Of a stretch of 64,000 bases of DNA, positions 23,460 to 33,930 are shown one piece after another (position 1 is the stretch's first letter; every line of letters begins with the position of its first letter). The notes beneath the pieces are model-generated. The model had not been told where the DNA came from. It ran no database searches and saw only the letters and a program-made list of their open reading frames with translations. The position numbers and the translations under genes were made by a program. Source of the DNA: Nymphalis io (taxonomy: Eukaryota; Arthropoda; Insecta; Lepidoptera; Nymphalidae); contig NC_065899.1 in assembly GCF_905147045.1 (NCBI RefSeq), positions 4,042,501-4,106,500 on the forward strand, read 5' to 3'.

Positions 23460-23680
23460 CGAAACTTGACAGTTAGGAGAGCAAAACGACCAACTTGATG
23501 GAGTATTGTTTCGAATTCCGTCACGCCTCGACCTGGCTAGGGTTAAGCCGGTTAAGGCCACCGTTCGGAGGCTAAGCGCCAGAGATTTTACTGGCAAAAG
23601 CGAATTGTTCTAAAGTTTACGATATTTTCCTATTATAAAGCTATGTTTGCTCCTGGCGACTTCGTTACGCGCAAAATACA
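23460..23680. other. Mixed-composition island, no gene recognised
   Basis: Contains TCGACCTGGCTAGGGTTAAG, GGCCACCGTTCGGAGGC and similar sequence. No intron-bounded frame. Could be conserved non-coding DNA or an old repeat I do not know. Confidence 0.25.
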
Positions 23681-23777
23681 AAACATCAATCGTCTAAAAA
23701 TTCATATTTCGATTTTATTTTTCTTCCTAATAAAACATATGTTAGTTTTGCTACAACTCTATAGATAATAATTGTTT

Positions 23778-23992
23778 TCTGACCAGTATCGACCACATAT
23801 TCTGAACGCAGAATAGTCACAGCGCACAAAAGTGTGCGCAAACACAGATGTAGTCACTCTCATAACACTATGAAACGACAATTCGACACGATTGAAGCGA
23901 GATCAAGGCGAAGGGCTTCACGTGCATTGATATGCATTGATAGGCACGAGAGAGTAACACTACCAACTCAGGATCACTACTGAGACCAATAA
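23778..23992 (-). mobile_element. SINE-D copy, internal part, old
   Basis: SINE-D is my label for a family whose minus-strand order here is tRNA head, TGCCTCGGAAAGCACGT-like block, GAGAGTG, TGTTTGCGCAC.. and GGCCGAAATCGGTC end. This copy keeps AAAAGTGTGCGCAAACACAG, CACTCTCATAA, TTCACGTGCATTGAT and GGCACGAGAGAGT. The tRNA-like head and the outer 3' end are lost. Confidence 0.7.
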
Positions 23993-24703
23993 ATAAATAT
24001 GGAATAAAATAAATAAAAATACATTTTGCCGATGATGATGGACATATAAATGACGGGATTCGTGGAAACAGACTTAAAGCCGATTGAATTACATTATATC
24101 ATATCATAATATCTTAAACGTCGTGTTTTGCATGTCTTCGGCGTATATTTCTATTGTTTTGAATGATAGTTTAGTAATTTAGGAAAATTATGGTTCATGT
24201 GTGTTTTGTTTGCGATTATTTTTGTGTGCAATTTGTCTTCCTTGAAATGCTGTGTATGTTTTATGGATTCTTACGCTGATCTGAAGTATTCGGCCAGCCT
24301 GTCCATGGTGTATTAAATAATAATTAAGCTATTTAAATTATTAGTAAATAGCAATTCTGAAAATTACAATAGCTGATTGATAGCCTTGTCTTTATAATAT
24401 TATTTTATTATCTCGATGTGTTACCATAACTTTCGATGTAATAATAGAGATTTGAAAAGAGCTTCCTTTTCTTAACCACCTTTACAATTTGGCTTATTCA
24501 TCATTCCACCCATTTAAAGGGCACACAGTGTGGTGTTTCAATGAATCAAAAATTTAATCGTTTCTGGACAACATAAACGTTATGGTTCGGGCTTTAAAGG
24601 GAAGTGAACTGTAATATTTTGAATTGGTGTGGTGAAATATGTATCACATTATTGGGTTGTGAATTTTATAAATTATTAATATAATTTTTATTATTAATAT
24701 ATC

Positions 24704-25003
24704 GTAACCGTAACGTGAATGTCCCACTGCTGGGCTAAAGGCCTCCTCTCCTCATTTTGAAGAGAAGGTTTGGAGCTTATCCACCACGCTGCTCCAATGC
24801 GGGTTGGTGGAATACACATGTGGCTTTTCAGTGAAATTAGACACATGCAGGTTTCCTCACGATGTTTTCCTTCACCGTAAAGCACGAGATGAATTATAAT
24901 CACAAATTAAGCACATGAAAATTCAGTGGTGCTTGCCCGGGCTTGAACCCACGATCGTCGGTTAGGATTCACGCGTTCTTACCACTGGGCCATCTTGCCT
25001 TTT
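24704..25003 (-). mobile_element. Metulj SINE, near full length
   Basis: Complete from GTGAATGTCCCACTGCTGGG to the tRNA head (CCCGGGCTTGAACCCACGAT, ACCACTGGGCCATCTTGCC). Flanks share an AT-rich word (TTATAAATTATTAATATAAT on the left; TTATAAAATTATTAATATAA on the right) that may be a degraded target-site duplication. Confidence 0.92.
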
Positions 25004-26213
25004 TTTAAATTAATAATTAATTTATAAAATTATTAATATAATTATTAATATAATTTTATAAATTTACTTCAATTTTATAATTTGACAACAATTGTTAGCT
25101 TAAGTTATAAACATTAAGTTGTTTCTTTGGATAAATGTTTAGACAAAAATATTGAGTAAAATTATTATTTGTCACAAGTGATATCAAAATATATATATCG
25201 TAAAGTATTAAGTGATTTCATATTACAAAAAGAACTAAAAATCTATCGATATGGTTTTCATTAAAATCAATATAGCCTTTTCGGTTGTACATTCTAACGT
25301 TAAAGAAACATTAACTTGCTCTATTAGAAAAAATCTAAGATTAATAAATTGATAAAAACATCGATCAATCTCACGTAAGTTATCCTATTATAATTATCAA
25401 AGCTGCCCCTTAACCATGCATGGTGACGATGCACCCTTAAAACAGCCTAATTATACCCCTTTACGGGCGCCGCCCTAAAATGTTATTAAGCGGAGATTTA
25501 TATCGAATCATTAAGAGCATTGATTAGTTACGGATTCCGTTCCGAGATATTTAACACGTTGCAATAAAAAAACTAATGTTCTGGCTACTTTGTTTCCAAA
25601 GAAATGCTATTATTATTGTTTCTTTTAGAATGTTTATATTTAAGGCAATTTAAATTTAGAATCGTGGTATTTTTTTGTTACCTTTATCGTAATAAGATTT
25701 TTTTTTACGTTTCAAGTCTTACAAAAATTTAAATGGCTTTTTGCAATAATAAGTACTTAAATAGGCACGATTTAAATATAGATTTAATGTAATATATAAA
25801 TATGTTTTTTTTTTGTGATGATTATGTTTTATTGTATAACTTTTAGTCTTACATTATTATATTTTCCCATTCATTAACGACGAAATTGCTTGTAATAAAT
25901 TTTAGCGTATAAGTTGATTTATAGAATACACAAACGCTATTCTTTTTTAATCCTTCATAAAACTATTAAACACTCCAAACTATTAAGTCTTGCTAAACAT
26001 GGGCTGTTAAAAATTTGATCTTATATTTCAAATGGCGAGCATCTCGTAATGAAAAATTCTTAAACTAAAAACTGTTACTTCATAGAGGGTAAATTGAGGT
26101 AAAGTCGGTGACAGAAGTTGGACATTGAATATTCGATTTTCTATTTTTTATATATCGAGTTTTTGCTATCACTACATCAACATAGTTTTGGTAAATATTA
26201 TGTGAATAATATA
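25004..26213. other. AT-rich non-coding; one island at 25400-25565
   Basis: 25010-25080 is palindrome-rich A/T. The island holds CCATGCATGGTGACGATGCA, CCCCTTTACGGGCGCCGCCC and TCATTAAGAGCATTGATTAG, the last with homeodomain-type cores. No coding frame recognised. Confidence 0.4.
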
Positions 26214-26222
26214 TAAATATAT

Positions 26223-26510
26223 TTTTATAGAATAGGAAGGCGGACGAGCGTATGGGCCACCTGATAATAAGTGGTCACCAACGCCCATAGACATTGACAT
26301 TGTAAGAAATGTTAACCATCGATTATATCACCAATGCGCCATTAACCTTGGGAACTAAGATGTCTACTATGTCTTGTGCCTGTAATTACGCTGGCTCACT
26401 CACCCTTCAAACCGGAACACAAAAATACCAAGTACTGCTGTTTTGCAGTAGAATATCTGATGAGTGAGTGGTACCTAGCCAGACGAGCTTGCACAAAGCT
26501 CTACCACCAG
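26223..26510 (-). mobile_element. Lep-A copy, full length, with 9-bp TSD
   Basis: Runs from the short T-run/TATAGAATAGGAAGGCGG end to the complete 5' end (GCTCTACCACCAG). TAAATATAT occurs at 26214-26222 and again at 26511-26519, a plausible target-site duplication that also fixes the family's 5' terminus at ACTGGTGGTAG or one or two bases further in. Confidence 0.9.
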
Positions 26511-26539
26511 TAAATATATCTACAAATACAGCGTAGAAT

Positions 26540-26625
26540 ATTCAAGGTGTTGGACTGATGACAAAGCGGCAGCTGAAGCCTGCGTTTAGCAGTGGACTGC
26601 GATTGCATGAATGACGTATGACATA
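26540..26625 (+). mobile_element. RTE-like LINE 3' end fragment
   Basis: GCGTTTAGCAGTGGACTGCG followed by ATTGCATGAATGACG resembles the conserved end (CAGTGGACTGCGATAGGCTGAATGATGATG) of an RTE-type LINE common in Lepidoptera. The terminal TGA repeats are eroded. It lies just past the Lep-A insertion. Confidence 0.65.
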
Positions 26626-27049
26626 TAAATATTCATGCTATTATAACAAAATAATTAAGTTGGCAAATAACCTTGTGCGATCATAATTGATATAGTAAGA
26701 AGTGAAAATATCTTAATAATTTATTTTGCAATAAATCGCTTATCTGAAATCAACAATGTAGGTAAAGTGATCCAGACAGTTTTAACATACAATCACTGTT
26801 ATTATTCTGACATTTTGATCACAAAAGACGCCGCCAATGATATACTGTTTTTGGAATAGAAACTCTTTGGAATAGCTGTTTGTTCTCTGTTTGTTTTTTT
26901 TTAAATTATCTTTAATATTATTTCTACTTAATAATTCTTTCGTCATAGAAGTAATTAGTATTTGCGCCTATTATTTACTGATAAAATGATGAAATCGTTT
27001 TAGAATATGTAGGATGAAATTATTTTGTTTTGTTCATGTTTAGTATCCG

Positions 27050-27243
27050 TAACAGCCTGTGAATGTCCCACTGCTGGGCTAAAGGCCTCCTCTCCTCTTT
27101 TTGAGGAGAAGGTTTGGAGCTTATTCCACCACGCTGCTCCAATGCGGGTTGGTAGAATTCACATGTGGCAGAACTTCAGTGAAATTAGACACATGCAGGT
27201 TTCCTCACGATGTTTTCCTTCACCGTAAAGCACGAGATGAATA
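27050..27243 (-). mobile_element. Metulj SINE lacking its tRNA head
   Basis: Well preserved from AACAGCCTGTGAATGTCCCA to AAAGCACGAGATGAATA on plus, then stops. 5'-truncated on the minus strand. A plus open frame crosses it (27025-27228) and is a by-product. Confidence 0.9.
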
Positions 27244-28308
27244 ACATATAAATTAAAAATTAAGAATATGTATTATCAAACTTAGATTCAATAAAAAGTA
27301 AACGGTAACTTATTTTAAATAAGAAAAAAACACAATCATGGACTAGCTCTTTTTAGAATCTTGTTTTGAAGAACTATTAAAAATGTGTGGAATCGAAACG
27401 TATTTGTCTATTTTAAAATGAAAATATTTACTGATACGATTAGATAATCGAATTGTATGCCAAACGTGCATGTTTTAATGATATAACCTACTCATTACCA
27501 TAATTCGCTTATAGGAAAGATGAAATGGATTTGAACTGACAGTATGTATGTGTGTACTTCTGCTATTGCGTCGAGTCTTATGCCCGGATTGTCTGTGAGA
27601 AATTATTTTTCTTAACGATAAGACGACGATATTTGAGATGAGATTTATTTTTAATATATTTAATATATCTATAATAAGTTAAAATCCCGCTGTATAGTTT
27701 TATTATAAAAACATTTATATTTGTATGACTATTGTTATATACGTCTATATTTCTATCTATATTTATGCCATGCTTAATATATAAATTAAATCATAACTAC
27801 ATTTCCCTGTATTTATAACATTTATATCGTATATAAATAAAAATAATCTAAACGACTCTGTGGCATGTTTTGTTCAAGCAAAGCTTCTCCAAATTGAGTT
27901 ATCAACTTGGGTGAAATTCATTGTCTTTAAACGTTTATAACTTTTTGTGCCGATACGCGTTTAATAGTTAATTAATGAAGCTACCTGGAGACCCATCCCG
28001 AGCTTAATGTTATCACCAGTCACTGTGGTCTGTGACCGAATTAATTGTCATTGCAGAATATAATTGAACTAAAACTTGTATGTATACGAACCAAAAAAAA
28101 GTTATTAATTGTATAATGTCACGGCAGTCTTTAGTAATAAAGATTAACCAACTCTGCAAGATATTTTAGTTACAATGAAATTATTATACTACTATATGCT
28201 ATACTATAAAGTGTATGCAAGATAGATGCACTCTCGATTGCACTCACTTTTATAGTCCGATGGATTTCAATGGAGACAGATCAACGATTTTATGTTATAT
28301 GTTATTAT
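27244..28308. other. AT-rich non-coding, nothing recognised
   Basis: A mild mixed patch at 27960-28060. No gene, tRNA or family repeat. Confidence 0.5.
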
Positions 28309-28317
28309 TATATCTAT

Positions 28318-28619
28318 ATAAGCCGAGATGGCCTAGTGGTTAGAACGCGTGAATCTTAACCGATGATCGTGGGTTCAAACCCGGGCAAGCACCACTGTAT
28401 TTTCATGTGCTTAATTTGGGTTTTTAATTCATCTCGTGCTTTACGGTGAAGGAAAACATCGTGAGGAAACCTGCATGTGTCTAATTTCATTGAAATTATG
28501 CCACATGTGTATTCTACCAACCCGCATTCGAGCAGCGTGGTGGAATAAGCTCCAAACCTTCTCCTCAAAAGGGATAGGAGGCCTTAGCCCAGCAGTGGGA
28601 CATTAACGGGCTGTTACTG
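28318..28619 (+). mobile_element. Metulj SINE, full length, with 9-bp TSD
   Basis: The best reference copy in the window. It has head AGCCGAGATGGCCTAGTGGT (box A region) and GGGTTCAAACCCGGG (box B), body and 3' end CCCAGCAGTGGGACATTAAC, GGGCTGTTACTG. TATATCTAT at 28309-28317 recurs at 28620-28628. Both promoter boxes look intact, so transcription by Pol III is possible. Confidence 0.95.
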
Positions 28620-28672
28620 TATATCTATTTTATTTAGAATGATAATTTAATCGACAGGTATTAGATAGAATA

Positions 28673-28770
28673 AAGAGCCGAGATGGCCGCGTGGATAGCA
28701 CATGAATCTTACCCAAAGATTGCCGTTTCAATTCCGGGCAAGCACCACGGAGTTTTAATGTTTTTAACAA
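28673..28770 (+). mobile_element. Metulj SINE head only
   Basis: AGAGCCGAGATGGCCGCGTG, ATAGCACATGAATCTTACCC and GGGCAAGCACCACGGAGTTT, then unrelated AT-rich DNA. It retains a tRNA-like head 55 bp downstream of the full copy. Box B is altered (TTTCAATTCCGGG). Confidence 0.82.
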
Positions 28771-29065
28771 GTCTTTAATTTAAATTAAATTGTCTCATAT
28801 GTCACATCTTAATAATACCAAGTATCCCACAGGAATAAACCTTTACATTACCGTAAGTTCTATTTTCTTTCAAATTCCAATTCTTATTGGCACTTCGAGT
28901 AACAGAAACAATTTCGTATGCACTCTTAACATTCTTCAATTAGTATTCAACCAAATGTTACTCATGACTTATCCTTACCTATCTGGATTTGCACAAAGCA
29001 TATTATCTAAATATTAACTACTATATTATTATCCTATATAAATATATACATATAACTGCATGTAG

Positions 29066-29411
29066 GTCTAGCTAATAAGGGTGATCTTGATGTCTTGGAT
29101 TCTATCCGCCGGGTCGAGCCAATAAAAAGGCAAATAGTAGAATGGAATCTGAAAGTTAGCAGTGATGATACTTCCGTGCCTCGGAAAGCAGGAAATACTG
29201 CTGGTCCTAGAATTTTGGATCTTACTTACTTATCTTATAAAGTGCAATCTATATTTGCGCACATACTTATGCACTATATAACATTATGTCATTTTCGTAA
29301 GTCTATCTTGATGGTCGCCATGGCCGAAATTAGTCATGAGGACAACATCATCGTCATAACTTATATGTTAGATATAATAATAATAATATGATGATGATAA
29401 TAATAATAATT
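29066..29411 (+). mobile_element. SINE-D-related element with a non-tRNA 5' part
   Basis: The 3' part matches SINE-D (GTGCCTCGGAAAGCA, TTTGCGCACATACTTATGCA, GGCCGAAATTAGTCATGAGG) and ends in (ATC/ATA/TGA)n simple repeats (about 29345-29411). The 5' part (TGTAGGTCTAGCTAATAAGG, TCCGCCGGGTCGAGCCAATA) is not tRNA-like. It probably represents the partner LINE whose 3' end SINE-D shares. A 98-codon plus frame through it is not a gene. Confidence 0.75.
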
Positions 29412-29875
29412 TATTTAAAAACATAAAACATAAGTTGACATATGGATAACAAACTGTTAAGCTAACTAAGGCACAACATTAAAATTGTGGTTTTGTTTTA
29501 ATTTATTCGGTGAAATATTATGCTATAAACAGCGTAACCAAAATTACCACCATGTAAAATATATTTACAGAGTATATTTTTCTGTATTATCTTATATTGC
29601 GTTTTTAATTAATAATTACACTCGTAAATCGAACGAATCTTTTTTTTAAATCACGTTCGCTCAGCTCATTCATTCAAGCCAATGAATCAAGAACTAAATA
29701 GGCATTCTGTAATTACAGCCTCCTCCCGATCGTTTATTGTAACTGATATCAATTTAAGCACTTCGCGAGCACTACCATTACACTCGTTTTCATTCGTTAT
29801 TTATTTCAACATTTATATACAACTTTTATTTATCTGTATGTGTATCTTTAAACTTTCAATTATTTATTTAATTAA
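29412..29875. other. AT-rich non-coding with a small mixed patch
   Basis: 29655-29800 is mixed (CAGCCTCCTCCCGATCG). Nothing else recognised. Confidence 0.45.
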
Positions 29876-30106
29876 ACAGCAATACTTGATATCGTTGTGT
29901 TCCGGTTTGAAGGGTGAGTGAGCCAGTGTAATTACAGGCACAAGGGACATAAAATCTTAGTTCCCAAGGTTGGTGGCGCATTGGCTATAAGCGATGGTTG
30001 ATATTTCTTACAATGCCAATGTCTAAGGGCGTTTGGTAACCACTTACCATCAGGTGGCCCATATGCTCGTCCACCTTCCTATTCTATAAAAAAAAACAAA
30101 AAAACA
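29876..30106 (+). mobile_element. Lep-A copy, 5'-truncated
   Basis: Starts inside the element at ACAGCAATACTTGATATCG and ends CCTATTCTATAAAAAAAAAC. It shares the CTCGTCCACC and GCGTTTGGT variants of the copies at 3416 and 8371. Confidence 0.88.
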
Positions 30107-31186
30107 TACGAGTGTTTTGATTATTCTAGACAAAATTAAAATAATTAGAAAAAAATATACATTTATATATCTTTAAATAACTTTCACCATGATACTTATT
30201 TACTGTTAAATCATCTTGTGAAGTTACATAATATACTGATGATCCTTAAATTCTACAAGACATTACTGAGCAAACAAAAAAAAAATGATTGTTGATTTAA
30301 GCAAGTTTAATCTTTTGTAATCGAGTAAGTGGGACAGAAACAGCGATAACAACACTCTTCTAAAAGTGTAACTAAACATGAACTTAATATCGGTGGGTCT
30401 ATAATAGCCCAAAACATTTCACTTAACTTATAATATTATGTAATTATTATGGGCGAAGCAATTTCTTCTGAGGTAGGAACATGTACTTCTGTCGGAACTC
30501 TTTTCAAAGATTTTAAAACGATTTAAATTTGAGAATAAGTTTCGTACATATTTAAATCATTGTTCTCCAACAAAGTAATATAAAAAATTGTTTAGAGTGA
30601 TTAGCAGAGTCATGTTAACTTATTTTACAGTTAATATTTATCCAAAAAATTTTTGAAATAAAATAATAACAAAAAAATATAAAGGAAACAAAACCACGTG
30701 TATCAGTAGTTTAGTTTTAAGTGAGGATTCGATGATTGGGTAGAGGTGTAGCAGATTGTGGATAGATTAAGGTTAATAACAGCAGGAACTGATCACCTCG
30801 ATCGATTTATATGAGATGATAATACATCTGATATAATAACTGATGAAGAAAATCTTTGTAAACTGTTTTCGTGGTAAACATCAAACTTTAATTAACTTTG
30901 AACAATAATTATTATACGTTACTAATTATTTACAATGTTGCTACGCTTTAAATGCTTTATTTTATCATTCGTATTGGTTTAAATACGAATTTAAATTGTT
31001 TTTTTGGTAATTCGTCGACTTTGTTAAAACGGCGCTTATTACTTTTTGGTTGCTATGCATCGCAAGATAGATAGTACATTCAATATAATTACTCTCTTAA
31101 CCTTATCCCAATTTACTTGTTGTCGGCGCATTTGTTCTAACTTTACCATGCTAATTTTAATATATTATATATATTAAAATTAAATA
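30107..31186. other. AT-rich non-coding, nothing recognised
   Basis: A few mixed stretches (30715-30810, 31010-31080). No repeat family or gene. Confidence 0.5.
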
Positions 31187-31197
31187 TAATACTGTTT

Positions 31198-31442
31198 AAG
31201 AAGCCGAGATGACCCAGTGGTAAGAACGCGTGAATCTTAACCGATGATCGTGGGTTGAAACTTGTTCAAGCACCACTGAATTTTCATGTGCTTAATTTGT
31301 AATTCATCTCGTGCTTGATGGTGAAGGAAAACGTCGTGGGGAAACCTGCATGTGTCTATAAAAAGAACAAACGGAATAAGCTCAAAAAGGGGAGAGGAGG
31401 CCTGGGCTAAGGCCCAGTAGAGGGACATTCATAGGCTGTTTC
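31198..31442 (+). mobile_element. Metulj SINE with internal deletion and 11-bp TSD
   Basis: Head (AGCCGAGATGACCCAGTGGT) and body are present. A segment between CTGCATGTGTCTA and GGAATAAGCTC is replaced by TAAAAAGAACAAAC, and GGCCTGGGCTAAGGCCCAGT shows a small local duplication. Flanked by TAATACTGTTT at 31187-31197 and 31443-31453. Confidence 0.92.
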
Positions 31443-31453
31443 TAATACTGTTT

Positions 31454-33035
31454 TAATAACTCACAACATTGGTCTCTCATTTTATTGTAAATATTATAAT
31501 ATCCGCGGTTACATTTGTTGAAACTAAATAGCTAGAGTCGAAAACTATTATATATATATTTATTTATTAGCAAAGACGAAAGAAAATATTTTTTCATTGT
31601 CTTAACCATAATTTGTTTCAGCATTATATAGATACATATTTATATCCGAAAGTTTTGCACTGAATTCTGATGATGGTATTGCCAGGTGAGTATTTTGCCT
31701 GTGTCGTTGATTAATTTAATTAATTAATGACCCATATTTTTAAAATATTATATATAATTATTAAGCTTAATTCTAGATATATTACTTGTCTTTATCCATA
31801 CTCCGTACATCCAAATATTTAAGTTTTCAATGGTGGTTATTTAATTTAGTACATTGAAAAATATTCTAATCGACGCATTCTTATTTTTATTAAAAGAGAA
31901 AAGATTAAATGATAATCTGTAAATCTATAAGATTATTGATTATAACGAAGAAAATTATAATAACGGATTGTGTCTATTTTATCCAGAAAAATAATATCTT
32001 ACGATCGGCTTTAAAGCGCGTAAAGTAAGCTGAACTACACACCCATTAATTATTAAGCATCGTGTAATTGAGACGACTTAAATATAATAACGTAACGATA
32101 TAGTTTAAAGGGAATTTGGAAGCTTTATTTTCAATAAATTAAACATATATTTTGTTCAACGAAACCTTAAAACTTAGGGGGATCGAACCTTGTGTGGTTT
32201 TAAAGGGATTTTCCGATGAATAAGTTCGACTTGAATCCGTTTACTGTTATATCGATCGCCCATTTATATTCTCATAATCATTTAATTATTGTAATAAAAG
32301 TGACATTAAATTTGTCAGTAACAAATGATAACATGCAAACACGACGTTAACTTGCCCGCGACTAGTTTTGAATGTCATTAATTACGGTTGAATCTTATTC
32401 ATTATGAACGTAGAACTCTGTTAACGTAGCTCAATATTAAAAATAGTCCGACCATACTTAAGAAATCTATTGTAAATTAATTCGACAAGGTATCTCAAAT
32501 TACAAGATGAAGCCACGTGGGCGTGTCGGCGCCACCACATCGTAGAAGTTATATTGTATGCTAATATCACATGGTTTTGAATAATAATTAATACAGAAAA
32601 TAATTTGGAAGCGGCTCCGATAAACGCGGACAGGTTTGCTCATAATGGTTCTGTCTAATATTAATGTCTTTTATTTTATACCGGTTACAATATGTTAAAT
32701 TTGTAACTGGCCCATACGAAAGAGTACCGTTGTGGACTATCGTAATCATTCCTGAATGACTAAACTGTTATGGTACTTTCAACAAACAATACATTAAATT
32801 TTATGCAAATTAGAGCTTTGACGTTTGTGCAAACGTCAGTAATACTTAATGTTATAGTAAAAAGTAATATATAGACCATTCGACGAATATAGACAAGAAT
32901 ACTATACGAGATGGGGACACGAAAATAACTATCAAATACTGTGAATATAATATATTTAACTATCCAATAGCATTATAGCCTTTTTTATAGGCTATAGCAA
33001 ATATTAACACATTTACTTTTTTATTATTTTGAATA
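31454..33035. other. Non-coding; mixed island at 32480-32650
   Basis: The island holds GAAGCCACGTGGGCGTGTCG, including the E-box CACGTG, and CCGATAAACGCGGACAGG. The rest is AT-rich with no gene. Confidence 0.4.
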
Positions 33036-33275
33036 ACGAGAGTCGTTATGGCCCTGTGATTGTTCAGAATACGCGAAATTTAACCATTAAATTTTTATGT
33101 GATTTATTCATGTTGGTAATTCATCGCCTGCTTGGCGATGAAGGAAAATACATGATATTGCCTGCATGTGCAAAATGAAAATCCCTTACATGTGTATCCC
33201 CATCCCTTATTGGAATAGCGTGGTGGAATAAGCTTCAAAACTATAAAGGCAGAGGAAGCTGAGGGCCAAGTGATA
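33036..33275 (+). mobile_element. Metulj SINE, old, complete outline
   Basis: GAGAGTCGTTATGGCCCTGT head, GGCGATGAAGGAAAATACAT, CCTGCATGTGCAAAATGAAA and ATAGCGTGGTGGAATAAGCT follow the family order with many changes and small deletions. Box B is lost. Confidence 0.75.
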
Positions 33276-33697
33276 TACAGTTCGCCCAACACTTTTGTTT
33301 TAATAAAATAGTATAATACGGCGATATAAAATATTGGGCTTGACTTAGGACTTGGGCTTGACAATTTGCACCATTTTTTTATTTACCTACACAAATTGAA
33401 AGCGGTTGCAATAACAATCTTTTTAGATTAACGAATTATTATCCATTAATACGGACAATTTACAGATTGTAAATATATAATTGACGTCATCAGTTTTATT
33501 TGTATATCATTCATATTCGAATTCATTCATAAATTAAGGCATTTTCTATAACAGTTTTATCAGATATGGTAAGTAGGTATAAGCTGAAACATTAAACATG
33601 TGTGATAAAGTTGCAAGATATTTTTATTACTTATATTTATTTTAAGTAAAAAAATACGGATATATTTTTTTAATTTATGGATTAAATATGCAAACTA

Positions 33698-33930
33698 TCA
33701 CGCTGTAATTTCTCCTCGACTGGGCAAAGGCTCATCTCTTGAGGAGAAGGTTAGAAGCTGATTCCAGCACGCTACTGCATGGATATGCATCAGGCGGATT
33801 TTCCTTCGACTGAATCAGGTTTCCTCATGCTTATTTTCACCACCGAGCATAAGATGAATTGTAATCAAAAATTAAGAACATGAAAACTCCCCTAGATATT
33901 CTTGTCACTAGGCAATCTCGGCTCTGACTC
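33698..33930 (-). mobile_element. Metulj SINE, old
   Basis: On plus: CTCCTCGACTGGGCAAAGGC, TTGAGGAGAAGGTTAGAAGC, AGGTTTCCTCATGCTTATTT, ACATGAAAACTCCCC and the head remnant CACTAGGCAATCTCGGCTCT. Diverged throughout. Confidence 0.72.

Noticed and set aside
24694..24903. Peptides with HLVLxGEGKHREETCMCLISLK (also 5606-5794 and 10371-10658)
   Set aside because: They come from reading through Metulj SINE bodies; not a conserved gene family.
28321..28395. Possible tRNA gene at the full-length Metulj copy
   Set aside because: The head has Pol III boxes but no cloverleaf with a closed acceptor stem, and the SINE body and tail follow.
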